NCBI RefSeq assembly: GCF_002027705.1
Contig: NZ_MBTG01000034.1
Coordinates: 186,001 to 250,000, forward strand
Reading direction: 5' to 3'
Length of the DNA stretch: 64,000 nucleotides
Source: Paenibacillus ferrarius
GTDB lineage: Bacteria > Bacillota > Bacilli > Paenibacillales > NBRC-103111
Shown here: positions 1-7,613 of the stretch, in pieces
How the letters are laid out: every line of letters starts with the position of its first letter
Position numbering within the stretch: position 1 is the stretch's first letter
Program-made: the position numbers and the translations under genes
Notes under the pieces: generated by a model
The model's input: the letters and a program-made list of their open reading frames with translations, nothing else
Told to the model about the DNA's origin: nothing
Database searches by the model: none

Positions 1-425
1 AAACGGCCGTACTTATTTTCATTCGGTTTTTCGGAAGAAAGCATATTCCGTCTTCAGAGACATTTCCCAAATGGCTGGTCGTTCTTTTAATTGCATGTTT
101 TACCCTGTCTCCGGCACTGCTCGCCATGTCGATCTCAACGCCTATTTTGCTTGCGGCTGCTGTGTTTAACGGCTTAGCGTTATCTTTGTTATATCCAACT
201 TTAATGACGTATATTTCTTTCATCGTTCCGACTCATGTTCGGGGATATTCCATTGGTTGGTTTATCGCTGCTGCTGATTTCGGTACTTCTTCCGGTGCTT
301 TTATGATGGGATGGTTGGCTGAAACGTTTTCTTTCGAGACGATGCTGGGAACAGCGACATGTTTGGGGGTTGCTACTTTAATCCTCGCTTTGATCTATCA
401 CGGAGGGAAGAAGGTGGCAGCTTGA
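1..425 (+). CDS. MFS transporter, C-terminal fragment
   Basis: The frame is open from the left window edge, so only the last ~140 residues are visible. They contain hydrophobic helices separated by short loops, including a TM stretch around PILLAAAVFNGLALSLLYP and a final helix ending in the basic tail GGKKVAA, as expected for the last helices of a major facilitator exporter. A conserved loop (HVRGYSIGWF) sits between two helices, as in drug/metabolite exporters. Its stop codon overlaps the TTG start of the following ABC ATPase (TTGA), so the two are translationally coupled. An MFS exporter next to a Dpp-type ATPase is reminiscent of metallophore (staphylopine/bacillopaline-like) export/import operons, but that link is only an inference. 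Substrate unknown. Confidence 0.75.
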   Translation, partial: TAVLIFIRFFGRKHIPSSETFPKWLVVLLIACFTLSPALLAMSISTPILLAAAVFNGLALSLLYPTLMTYISFIVPTHVRGYSIGWFIAAADFGTSSGAFMMGWLAETFSFETMLGTATCLGVATLILALIYHGGKKVAA

Positions 426-1192
426 GTTTACTAGTAGCAGAGCATATTTTCAAAACCTATCGCTCTTCCGGTCTTTTTGGATTGAATAAGAAAGAGGGAG
501 CAGGCATTCGTGACATTTCTTTTCGCATAGAGCCTGCGATGTGCTTAGGCATTTTGGGCGAGAGTGGAGCTGGGAAAAGTACGCTGGGCAACATCATGTT
601 GGGACTTCTTCGGCCGGACAGCGGCAGCGTAAAAATGCTGGGAACTGATTTATATCAGGCGGATAAGAAAGAACGAATTAAGCTGCGGCGCGAGATTCAA
701 GTCGTTTTCCAGGACTGTTATTCGGCTGTAAACCCACGCTTTTCAGTCAAACATATTATTTCAGAGCCCCTTCGAAATTATGAACGCTTGTCTCCACAGG
801 AGGAGATTCGGAAGGTCACGGAGCTTTTGGAAGTCGTAGGTCTTCGTCCTGACGATATGCTTAAGAAGCCTCATCAACTGAGCGGGGGGCAGCTGCAGCG
901 GGTGAATATAGCCAGAGCTATTGCGCTGGAGCCTAAGCTCATTGTGCTTGATGAACCGGTAAGTAGTTTGGATATGGTCGTTCAAAAGCAAATATTACTA
1001 CATCTTCAAGATTTGAAAAAGAAGAAAGGTCTGTCCTATCTGCTCATTTCACATGATGTATTGGCTGTAAGTTTGCTGGCCGATCAAATAGCTGTTCTGG
1101 ATGGTGGTCAGATCGTAGAGAAGGTGGCGATAACGGAATTGCTTTCATGCTCGCATCCTGCTTCACGGCGTCTTCTAGACGCTGCTCTATGA
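422..1192 (+). CDS. Dpp/Opp/nickel-type ABC transporter ATP-binding protein
   Basis: ATPase of 256 residues with Walker A GESGAGKST (about residues 46-54), signature LSGGQLQRVNIARAI and Walker B LIVLDEP followed by a SSLD D-loop and an ISHD switch histidine. It belongs to the DppF/OppF/CntF group, which energises uptake of peptides, nickel or metal-metallophore complexes on the cytoplasmic face. I chose the TTG at 422 over the upstream ATG at 359: it has GGAGGGAAGAAGG just upstream, overlaps the MFS stop, and removes a non-homologous N-terminal extension. It closes its operon, because a strong terminator follows. Partner permeases and binding protein must lie left of the window. A role with a metallophore system is possible but not shown. 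Confidence 0.85.
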   Translation: MSLLVAEHIFKTYRSSGLFGLNKKEGAGIRDISFRIEPAMCLGILGESGAGKSTLGNIMLGLLRPDSGSVKMLGTDLYQADKKERIKLRREIQVVFQDCYSAVNPRFSVKHIISEPLRNYERLSPQEEIRKVTELLEVVGLRPDDMLKKPHQLSGGQLQRVNIARAIALEPKLIVLDEPVSSLDMVVQKQILLHLQDLKKKKGLSYLLISHDVLAVSLLADQIAVLDGGQIVEKVAITELLSCSHPASRRLLDAAL

Positions 1193-1211
1193 GGGATTTT
1201 CTAATTTCCAC

Positions 1212-1249
1212 AAAAACACACTGCGATTTAGGTTGCGCAGTGTGTTTTT
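1212..1249 (+). terminator. Rho-independent terminator after ABC ATPase gene
   Basis: Perfect 14-bp inverted repeat AAAAACACACTGCG / CGCAGTGTGTTTTT with a 10-nt loop, ending in a T run, 20 bp after the ATPase stop. A-T ends on both arms would allow bidirectional use. Confidence 0.9.
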
Positions 1250-1323
1250 GCTTTTGAAAAATACATAAACTCTCATCAAATTTTCATTTTGGTAAGGTAT
1301 AGTGTTGTGGATGAAAGCGAGAA

Positions 1324-1338
1324 TGATAATCAATATTA
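1324..1338 (+). promoter_or_regulatory. Fur-box-like operator upstream of efeO
   Basis: TGATAATCAATATTA fits the Bacillus 7-1-7 Fur box (TGATAAT-N-ATTATCA) perfectly in the left arm and in five of seven positions in the right arm. It lies about 85 bp upstream of efeO, the place expected for iron-dependent repression of an Efe system. Confidence 0.65.
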
Positions 1339-1423
1339 GAGAGAGTTATTCCAATTGACAGTCATACATAGGCAATCAGATCGTAAAAGCGCATAAAACT
1401 AATCTTTTTGGGGGCTGAATTCT

Positions 1424-2641
1424 ATGAATAAACACAAACAATTCCTTCTTTTAACAGCAGCACTTGCACTAGTGGCTGCAGGATGCAGCAAAGCAGCAAC
1501 AACAACATCTACAGCAACGACCAACACATCTCCGGCAGCGGCAAGCCCGACACCGAATGTAACGAAAGTACCAGCGAAAGAAGGCGCGGCAGCTTTTCTC
1601 AAGACAGTGGACGGTTTGAAAGGACAATTGGATCAAAAGCAATTGAATGAGCCCAAGAAACGATCATCTTCCTTCGTTGTCGAATGGGCAACCTTCGAAG
1701 ATGAGGTTAAGCTGAAATACCCTGAGTTGTATGTGAAGGTTGAAAAGTTTTTGACTCCATTAGAAGCTGGCTTAACGAAAGATAAGCTCGATTATGCGCT
1801 TTTGGAGCAGTTGAATGACGGTTTGAAAGGTGCGCTGACAGAGTTAAGCACGTCATTAAACGAGAATAAAGGTGCTGTGAACGATGCAGCTATTTCAGGC
1901 TCACAAGCGCTGCAAGAAGCCGCAAAGGCCTATAACAAATACGTTCAAGACCAAGGCAACCAGATGGTCTCCCTGTTGGATCAATTAAATACGGCTGTGA
2001 AAAGCGGCGATTTGCAAAAAGCGCAGGAAGCTTATGTGGCCTCGCGTATTCCTTATGAAAGAATTGAGCCTGTGATCGAGAAATTCAAAGAGCTTGACGG
2101 CGTTATGGATGCACGTGTCGATGATTTCAAGGATGCCACAGATCCTGGGTTTACAGGCTACCACCGGATTGAAAACTTATTATTCGTGAAAAAGACGATC
2201 AAAGAAGCTGAGCCATTCTCAGCTCGCTTGCTGGAGGATGGTAAGAAAATGCAGCAAAGCATTGCGGCAACGAACATCGAAGCAACCGATTTCGTTACTG
2301 GTGTTGGCGAGCTGATGGAAGAAGCGCAATCCAAAAAGATTACCGGCGAAGAGGAGCGTTGGAGCGGAGCAACGGTTCCGGTTTTAAGAGCCAATGTTGA
2401 AGGTGCCCAACAAATCTATGAACTTGTAAAAGTGGAATTAAAGAAGAAAGATGCTGTGCTTGATGAGAAGATCAGCAAAACCTTGTCCAGTGTCATCGAG
2501 GCTATGAATACCCTGTCTCCAGTGGGCCCTACGTGGAACGAATTTAATAAAATCGAACAATCCAAACGGGTTGATTTGAAAAATAAATTGGAAGCACTAG
2601 CAGAACCGCTTGTAAAATTGCCTGGAACATTAGGACAATAA
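1424..2641 (+). CDS. efeO: EfeO/EfeM-type iron-uptake lipoprotein (M75 imelysin family)
   Basis: Lipoprotein of 405 residues: hydrophobic signal peptide with lipobox VAAGC and lipidated Cys21, a low-complexity Thr/Ala/Ser linker to about residue 55, then the helical M75/imelysin domain with the GYHRIE signature (His247, Glu250). EfeO proteins carry the ferric/ferrous-binding part of the Efe system and hand iron to the EfeU permease; in Gram-positives they are tethered outside the membrane. In B. subtilis the counterparts are ywbL-ywbM-ywbN. Here efeB follows directly and a Fur box precedes, but no efeU is seen on either side. The long form includes an N-terminal linker where the cupredoxin domain of enterobacterial EfeO would be, so it is closer to the EfeM type. 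Confidence 0.9.
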   Translation: MNKHKQFLLLTAALALVAAGCSKAATTTSTATTNTSPAAASPTPNVTKVPAKEGAAAFLKTVDGLKGQLDQKQLNEPKKRSSSFVVEWATFEDEVKLKYPELYVKVEKFLTPLEAGLTKDKLDYALLEQLNDGLKGALTELSTSLNENKGAVNDAAISGSQALQEAAKAYNKYVQDQGNQMVSLLDQLNTAVKSGDLQKAQEAYVASRIPYERIEPVIEKFKELDGVMDARVDDFKDATDPGFTGYHRIENLLFVKKTIKEAEPFSARLLEDGKKMQQSIAATNIEATDFVTGVGELMEEAQSKKITGEEERWSGATVPVLRANVEGAQQIYELVKVELKKKDAVLDEKISKTLSSVIEAMNTLSPVGPTWNEFNKIEQSKRVDLKNKLEALAEPLVKLPGTLGQ

Positions 2642-2659
2642 TTGATAAAGGAGTTTAAA

Positions 2660-3931
2660 ATGACCATGGGAGATAAAATAAATCGTCGTACATTTCTAGG
2701 AATGACAGCTACTGGAGCTGCTGGTTTGATACTAGGGGATTTTATTGGCAAGGAGAAGCATACCGAGCTTGCTGCTCCTGTAACCAAACATGAGACCAGT
2801 GAGGCAGAGACGATATCTTTCTATGGCAGCCATCAAACTGGCGTTGTGACTCCACAGCAAAACTTTGCTAATATTGCGTCCTTCGATATCACCACAGATG
2901 ATGTGAAGCAATTGCAAGAATTACTCAAAACTTGGACAGAAATGGCGGCAACCTTGATGGAGGGCAAGCCGCTGGCTGCTGAGCCGCAAGATGGCAAATT
3001 TCCGCCAACAGATACAGGCGAGCAAATCGGCCTGGCTACCGGCAAGTTGACCATTACCTTTGCGGTTGGCGCTACCCTTTTTGAGAAAGAAGGCAAGGAT
3101 CGTTTTGGCCTTCGAGCCCGCAAACCTCAAGGTTTAACCGAGATGCCCATTTTCCATAAAGACTCTCTGCAAGAGCAGTTAACACACGGGGATATTGTCG
3201 TGCAGGCTTGTTCGGACGATCCGATGGTATGCTTCCATGCCATTCGGAATTTATCGAAAGCGGCGCGAGGTGTTGCACATTTGAGATGGCAGCAAACGGG
3301 CCAATTGGGTATTAAATCCGATGGAACCAAACGTAATTTATTCGGTTTCAAAGATGGAACGAACAATCCGGCGCTTCAGGATGATGCCTTTATGAATAAT
3401 AACGTGTGGATTGACGGTGCAGATGGAATCCCTTGGCTGACAGGTGGGACGTATATGGTCGTTCGCCGCATTCAAATGAGGATAGAAACTTGGGATCAAC
3501 AACCATTTACCAATCAAGAGGAAATTATGGGCCGGCAAAAAGTTTCGGGAGCACCGATGGATGGTAAAAGTGAATTTGATCAACCTCTTTTTGCTGCAGA
3601 TGCCAAAGGTGATAAAACGCCATTAGATTCCCATATTCGGCTTTCCAATCCAAGAGAGGGAGAGAGCTCGGAGCGTGAGCGGATTCTTCGTCGCGGCTAT
3701 AATTTTATGGAGAATTTGGATAGCGTAGGGAGATTAAATGCGGGATTGTTATTTGTTTGTTTTAATAGAAACTTGCAAACCCAGTTTGAGTCTATTCAGA
3801 AGCGCTTAACGAACCCCAAGATGCCCGACAAGATGCTTTCTTACACGGAAACGACAGGTGGAGGTTATTATGCAGTTCTGCCGGGTGTAACAACCAAAGG
3901 CACTTATTTGGGCCAACATTTATTTGGTTAG
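2660..3931 (+). CDS. efeB: EfeB, Tat-exported DyP-type haem peroxidase
   Basis: Dye-decolourising peroxidase of 423 residues from the ATG at 2660, which has AAAGGAG six bases upstream; an in-frame TTG at 2642 has no Shine-Dalgarno. The N-terminus carries a twin-arginine signal (NRRTFLGMTATGAAGLILG). The DyP distal-pocket motif GFKDG is present with Asp232, and GAPMDGKSEFD / RILRRGYNF are typical of the C-terminal ferredoxin-like domain. EfeB is proposed to oxidise ferrous iron or release iron from haem for the EfeO/EfeU permease. It lies 18 bp after efeO, so the two form one transcript. Function of the pair without a local EfeU is unclear. Confidence 0.92.
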   Translation: MTMGDKINRRTFLGMTATGAAGLILGDFIGKEKHTELAAPVTKHETSEAETISFYGSHQTGVVTPQQNFANIASFDITTDDVKQLQELLKTWTEMAATLMEGKPLAAEPQDGKFPPTDTGEQIGLATGKLTITFAVGATLFEKEGKDRFGLRARKPQGLTEMPIFHKDSLQEQLTHGDIVVQACSDDPMVCFHAIRNLSKAARGVAHLRWQQTGQLGIKSDGTKRNLFGFKDGTNNPALQDDAFMNNNVWIDGADGIPWLTGGTYMVVRRIQMRIETWDQQPFTNQEEIMGRQKVSGAPMDGKSEFDQPLFAADAKGDKTPLDSHIRLSNPREGESSERERILRRGYNFMENLDSVGRLNAGLLFVCFNRNLQTQFESIQKRLTNPKMPDKMLSYTETTGGGYYAVLPGVTTKGTYLGQHLFG

Positions 3932-3996
3932 AAAGTGTGGAGAAGAAACGAAAGGCTTATGTCCCGGAGATAAGATTCAGTGTAAAAGGAGGATTA

Positions 3997-4028
3997 TTTA
4001 CTGATCGTTCCCAATATGCTAAGATGAT
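3997..4028 (+). promoter_or_regulatory. Promoter with embedded TetR-type half-site, upstream of tetR
   Basis: TTTACT (3997-4002), 17-bp spacer, TAAGAT (4020-4025). The spacer holds GATCGTTC, half of the palindrome found at 6564-6581. The 32-bp stretch is repeated at 6473-6504 with a single mismatch, upstream of the SDR gene at 6608, so both promoters are likely controlled by the same repressor. Confidence 0.7.
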
Positions 4029-4073
4029 TTTAGCTGTCAAAAGGCAGGGTCAACTAAAGGAAGTGAGCATTTC

Positions 4074-4649
4074 ATGGCGAGAAGCAAAGAATTCGAAATC
4101 AACACGGTATTAGACAAGGCAATGGATTTATTTTGGAGACAAGGTTATGAAAAAACCTCCATCCAGGAGCTTGTCACTCATATGGGTATTCACAGAAGAA
4201 GCTTGTACGATACTTTTGGAGACAAGCATGACTTATTTATGGACGTTATGAACCGATATAAGACGACGTTTGAAAGCAAAATCAATCATCGAATTCGTCA
4301 ATCCGCTTCTGCCAAAGAGGGCATTAGGCAACTGTTTGAGATGACGCTATATACAGAAGAGGATCAGCCCAAAGGGTGTTTGCTCGTTAATTCTGCTGTT
4401 GAGCTAGCCATGCATGATGCGATTGTTGCAGCGATTATTCATGAGGAGTTTTTGAATACGGAGAAATTGTTCTATAACCTGCTGGTGAGTGGGCAGCAAG
4501 CAGGAGAAATACCAGATCATCTTAATGCGGTAAACCTGTCTTTATATTTTAATAATGCCTGGGTGGGTATGCGTGTATTGGTCAAAACAACAAGTGATCA
4601 AGACAAATTGTTGCGTATTATTGATACAACCATGACCATCCTTGATTAA
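4074..4649 (+). CDS. TetR/AcrR-family transcriptional regulator
   Basis: 191 residues. The N-terminal helix-turn-helix (about residues 8-55) has the usual TetR form: AMDLFWRQGYEKTSIQELVTHM then RRSLYDTFGDKHDLFMDV. The C-terminal ligand domain has the QPKGCLLVNSAVELA pattern common to YxaF/LmrA and related repressors of oxidoreductase or drug-resistance genes. Its promoter is nearly identical to that of the SDR gene at 6608, so I infer it represses itself and that SDR. It is followed by a large inverted-repeat structure that ends transcription. The inducer is unknown. Confidence 0.88.
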   Translation: MARSKEFEINTVLDKAMDLFWRQGYEKTSIQELVTHMGIHRRSLYDTFGDKHDLFMDVMNRYKTTFESKINHRIRQSASAKEGIRQLFEMTLYTEEDQPKGCLLVNSAVELAMHDAIVAAIIHEEFLNTEKLFYNLLVSGQQAGEIPDHLNAVNLSLYFNNAWVGMRVLVKTTSDQDKLLRIIDTTMTILD

Positions 4650-4655
4650 AATGGA

Positions 4656-4790
4656 GGCTGTCTCAAACTAGATACATGAGTGTGGTTGGTTCCCTCCCCC
4701 AGATAAGAGTCTCCATAGGGACTCTTATTTGCGAAACAGGGAAGGGCTGACCATTCGGTTTTGTGACCTTTGGGACAGCCGGCTTTTTTA
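4656..4790 (+). repeat. 125-bp inverted-repeat element (MITE-like) acting as terminator
   Basis: Ends GGCTGTCTCAAA (4656-4667) and TTTGGGACAGCC (4769-4780) are inverted repeats with 11 of 12 matches; inside is a second perfect 9-bp stem (ATAAGAGTC 4703-4711, GACTCTTAT 4720-4728). A T run follows at 4783. The terminal GGCTGTCYCAAA resembles ends of IS1182/IS4-like elements known to me, hence MITE-like, but a large terminator for tetR explains it equally well. Confidence 0.55.
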
Positions 4791-4827
4791 AGTTTATTAT
4801 TGGCGGCATACTATGGATGTGTCACGC

Positions 4828-5796
4828 TTAGCTGAATTTTACACCGGTCATTTTTTCACTGAGTTTCCATAGCCTCTCCGCCAAGTTGGCATCGATCGCC
4901 CAGGGAAGTACGCCCGTCAGGACTTGGCCTAACCCTTGCAGATCGAAATCCGGGATGATCTCAGCGATATCGGCATCCATACAGTAAACGCCGCCTTTGC
5001 CCGCCAATTGGGGACTCGTCGCGCACCATACGCTTGTTGCTGCTCCCTGCTCAGTAGTTTTGTATATTCCGCCTATTGCGCTCTCTTCCGGGGATAAATA
5101 ACGGGCTAAATCGGTCATTATTCTGCCAGGATGAACAGAGAAAGCGCGGATTCCGTGGGTTTGACCACGCTTGTCGAGCCCTACAGCGAACAGGGCGTTA
5201 GCCGTTTTGGACTGGCCGTAGGCCTGCCACTTGTCGTACTCGCGCCGCTCGAAGTTAGGATCGTCAAAATCAACGCCTCCGAAGCGGATCCCAGTGGAGG
5301 AAACCGAGACAACCCGTGCGCTGCCGGATTGTTTCAAGGCTGACCAGAGCCGTCCTGTTAACTGGTAGTGTCCCAAATGATTCGTGGCGAATTGGGATTC
5401 GAAGCCGCGCGTATCGCGCACCAGCGGAGGAGCCATAATGCCTGCGTTATTGATAAGCATATCCAGCGGCCGTCCGGAGTCCAGAAACCGCTTCGCAAAT
5501 GCGTCGATAGAAGCGGGGGCCATAAGATCCAGCTCCTCTAGCTCCACTCGCGGGATATCAGCTATTGCAGCACGAGCCTTTTCCGGCGTACGCGCGGGTA
5601 CAATTACCGTCGCGCCTGCTTCTGCGAGTGCGCGTGTTGTCTCGAGTCCGACGCCAGAGTAACCGCCAGTGACGATGGCGATCTTGCCGCTGAGGTCACG
5701 TCCGCCAAGCGTTTCCCGCGCTGTTGTTAGCGGGCCGAAGCCCGAGGGGAGCGGGGTTTGAGGTGTTATCTTATATGTGTTATTAGTAGGCATCAT
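4828..5796 (-). CDS. Short-chain dehydrogenase/reductase (WW-domain oxidoreductase-like)
   Basis: 322 residues, longer than classical SDRs. Nucleotide-binding motif TGGYSGVG near residue 43, NNAG near 117, catalytic Ser in VSVSSTG and YGQSK (Tyr/Lys) near 190. The C-terminal half resembles the retinol-dehydrogenase/WWOX-like SDR group; the redox substrate cannot be read from sequence. It begins three bases after the merR stop with GGAGAA upstream, so it is the second gene of a merR-SDR operon. Adjacent ATG codons at 5796 and 5793 both fit. Likely induced through the MerR-type promoter at 6241-6271. Confidence 0.88.
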   Translation of the reverse strand: MMPTNNTYKITPQTPLPSGFGPLTTARETLGGRDLSGKIAIVTGGYSGVGLETTRALAEAGATVIVPARTPEKARAAIADIPRVELEELDLMAPASIDAFAKRFLDSGRPLDMLINNAGIMAPPLVRDTRGFESQFATNHLGHYQLTGRLWSALKQSGSARVVSVSSTGIRFGGVDFDDPNFERREYDKWQAYGQSKTANALFAVGLDKRGQTHGIRAFSVHPGRIMTDLARYLSPEESAIGGIYKTTEQGAATSVWCATSPQLAGKGGVYCMDADIAEIIPDFDLQGLGQVLTGVLPWAIDANLAERLWKLSEKMTGVKFS

Positions 5797-5799
5797 CGT

Positions 5800-6180
5800 C
5801 TATTCTCCTAGTAATCCTGAACGTTTCATCAGGTCCCTAAAGTGGTCTAGCTTGTAATTCATCATTTCCAAAGTAGCTTGCATTTCAGTCATCTGCGACT
5901 CCACTTTGAGCTTGTGCTCTTGGAGCACGCTGTAGCAGCTCTCATAGTTTTGAGCGGATGCCAAGGTCATATACCTTTCAATTTCCTTCAGCGGCATATG
6001 GGTTCGTTTGAGATGGGTAATGAAGATGAATCGGTCGAGATGAAGCTTGTCGTATTCCTTCTGTCCGTTTTCCTTGCGTTTCACTGGCGGCAGCAGCCCG
6101 ATTTTCTCGTAATAGCGTATCGTATCATAGCTGAGACCGGTCCTTTGTGAAATCTCTGCGATTGAAAATGTAGGCTCCAT
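5800..6180 (-). CDS. MerR-family regulator (AdhR/NmlR-like)
   Basis: 126 residues: winged HTH with ISQRTGLSYDTIRYYEKIGLLPP at the N-terminus, then a coiled dimerisation helix (about residues 80-118). The length and single Cys (in YESCYS) match the aldehyde/thiol-responsive AdhR/NmlR group, which bind a GGAGT-N2-ACTCC dyad. Such a dyad lies in the 19-bp spacer of its own promoter (6241-6271), a strong sign of autoregulation by DNA-untwisting. It is cotranscribed with the downstream SDR. Assignment to AdhR-like rests on the operator and size, not on a search. Confidence 0.88.
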   Translation of the reverse strand: MEPTFSIAEISQRTGLSYDTIRYYEKIGLLPPVKRKENGQKEYDKLHLDRFIFITHLKRTHMPLKEIERYMTLASAQNYESCYSVLQEHKLKVESQMTEMQATLEMMNYKLDHFRDLMKRSGLLGE

Positions 6181-6240
6181 CCCTCGCCTTCCTTCCTTTT
6201 TATTGAAGATGCGACTAAAATCGTGTTCGTTGTCCTATGT

Positions 6241-6271
6241 ATCGTATCGCATGGAGTTTACTCCATGTCAA
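6241..6271 (-). promoter_or_regulatory. MerR-type promoter with 19-bp spacer and perfect dyad
   Basis: Read on the minus strand: TTGACA (6271-6266), 19-bp spacer, TACGAT (6246-6241). The spacer region holds the perfect palindrome CATGGAGT-AA-ACTCCATG (6250-6267). Over-long spacer plus central dyad is diagnostic of MerR activation. It drives merR and SDR, 61 bp upstream of the merR start. Confidence 0.85.
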
Positions 6272-6308
6272 GCCTTCATTGTATTGATAATCAAGGGTGC
6301 CTGCTACC

Positions 6309-6427
6309 CAATACTCAATACCCAATACCCAATACTCAATACCCAATACTCAATACTCAATACTCAATACTCAATACTCAATACTCAATACTCAATACTC
6401 AATACTCAATACCCAATACCCAATGCT
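6309..6427. repeat. Heptanucleotide tandem repeat (CAATACY)n
   Basis: Sixteen uninterrupted 7-bp units CAATACT or CAATACC (6309-6420) and a seventeenth degenerate CAATGCT. C-type units cluster at both ends and nine T-type units run together in the middle, suggesting recent slippage expansion. It lies between the divergent merR and SDR promoters. Because 7 is not a multiple of 3 it reads through all three frames as a heptapeptide repeat; no real gene is implied. Confidence 0.95.
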
Positions 6428-6472
6428 TAATCATGTCACCGCGAGTCTGGATGTGCTCCACCTAATTAATTC

Positions 6473-6504
6473 TTTACTGATCGTTCCCAATATGCTAATA
6501 TGAT
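6473..6504 (+). promoter_or_regulatory. SDR promoter, near-duplicate of the tetR promoter
   Basis: TTTACT (6473-6478), 17-bp spacer with GATCGTTC, TAATAT (6496-6501). 31 of 32 bases match 3997-4028; the one change improves the -10 box. Implies common control of tetR and this SDR. Confidence 0.7.
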
Positions 6505-6563
6505 GAAGTGACAAGGTTAGGGTAACAATCTACGAAGGCATTCATACATTTTTTTTGTGATTA

Positions 6564-6581
6564 TTAGAACGATCGTTCTAA
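6564..6581. promoter_or_regulatory. 18-bp perfect palindrome, TetR-type operator
   Basis: TTAGAACGATCGTTCTAA is fully self-complementary and lies between the -10 box at 6496 and the SDR start at 6608. Its half-site GATCGTTC also occurs inside both promoter spacers. Best candidate for the high-affinity site of the TetR protein at 4074. Confidence 0.75.
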
Positions 6582-6607
6582 ATTAGAAAACAAAGGAGAC
6601 TTTCCTA

Positions 6608-7369
6608 ATGACAACGAACTCGAACAATCTTGACGGTAAGGTTGCTTTTATAACAGGTGGAAATCGCGGTATTGGATTGGAAACAGCACGTGAGCTTGGC
6701 AAGCTTGGCGCTAAGGTCGTTATTGGAGCACGTGATTTGGAGAAAGGGGAGGCTGCCGCGGCAACACTTCGATCTGAAGGAATCCAAGCAGCGAGTCTCA
6801 AATTCGACATTAATGTGGCTGAAGATCGTCAAGCTGCCTATGATTTTTTTGATCAACGTCACGGAAAGCTGGATATTTTAATCAATAATGCCGGTGTGCA
6901 GAAAGAAATTGAACATCTTTCACCCATGAATGAATCAAGCACTGTTTCGCCGGCTATTCTGCGTGAAACCTTTGATGCCAATTTCTTTAATTTGATCGAA
7001 TTGACTCAGCTGTTACTTCCGTTAATCCGCAAAGCTCCTGCGGGCAGGATCGTCAATCTTTCTAGTAGTCTTGGATCGCTAACCCTGCATGCCAATCCTG
7101 CTTCACCTATATACGGCGTAAAACTGCTTGCTTATAACTCATCCAAGACAGCGTTGAATTCATTTACGATCCATCTAGCGCACGAACTTATAGACACACC
7201 AATTAAAGTGAATTCTGCTCACCCAGGTTGGGTCAAGACCGAAATAGGCGGAAAATACGCGGATATGGACGTTAAAGAAAGCAGCAGAACAAGCGTGAAG
7301 CTTGCCACTTTGCCTGCAGATGGACCAACGGGGAAATTCTATCATGCAGACGATGAGCTGCCTTGGTAA
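6608..7369 (+). CDS. Short-chain dehydrogenase/reductase
   Basis: 253 residues, classical SDR size. TGGNRGIG (residues about 16-23) binds NAD(P); NNAG near 94; catalytic Ser in LSSSLGS and YNSSK (Tyr/Lys) near 176-180. The overall order and the GWVKTEIGG motif match carbonyl reductase-like SDRs. Substrate not predictable. A clear AAAGGAG precedes the ATG. The upstream region carries the promoter shared with tetR and an 18-bp palindrome, so it is probably derepressed with tetR by a common inducer, perhaps a toxic carbonyl or quinone (inference). Confidence 0.88.
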   Translation: MTTNSNNLDGKVAFITGGNRGIGLETARELGKLGAKVVIGARDLEKGEAAAATLRSEGIQAASLKFDINVAEDRQAAYDFFDQRHGKLDILINNAGVQKEIEHLSPMNESSTVSPAILRETFDANFFNLIELTQLLLPLIRKAPAGRIVNLSSSLGSLTLHANPASPIYGVKLLAYNSSKTALNSFTIHLAHELIDTPIKVNSAHPGWVKTEIGGKYADMDVKESSRTSVKLATLPADGPTGKFYHADDELPW

Positions 7370-7388
7370 AGTTTCTTTCATTGGTTGA

Positions 7389-7461
7389 AGCTGTCCAGAG
7401 AATATGGATACCTGAAGGTTATAAAACAGTTGTTCAAAGGTTACTTTGGACAGCTGTTTTT
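7389..7461 (+). terminator. Terminator after SDR
   Basis: AGCTGTCCA (7389-7397) and TGGACAGCT (7447-7455) form a 9-bp perfect stem around a ~49-nt loop, followed by TTTTTTG. Position 20 bp after the SDR stop fits a terminator, though the loop is long. Confidence 0.6.
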
Positions 7462-7613
7462 TGTTTACGTAGCGCGCCGAGCCAAGCTAGCAGGAGCTAA
7501 GGGCCAAGTGTCCTTGCAGCTGATAGGCAACTGGTGGAGATGTTCTAAGGCTGAAGCCCTGTGACGCATACTTTCTCTGATAAGCTCTGAAGGATGAGGA
7601 GAAAAGCTGGTTT

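Noticed and set aside
6203-6503. Three overlapping frames reading the heptamer as NTQYSIL-type repeats
   Set aside because: A 7-bp repeat without stops opens every frame; no other coding sign.
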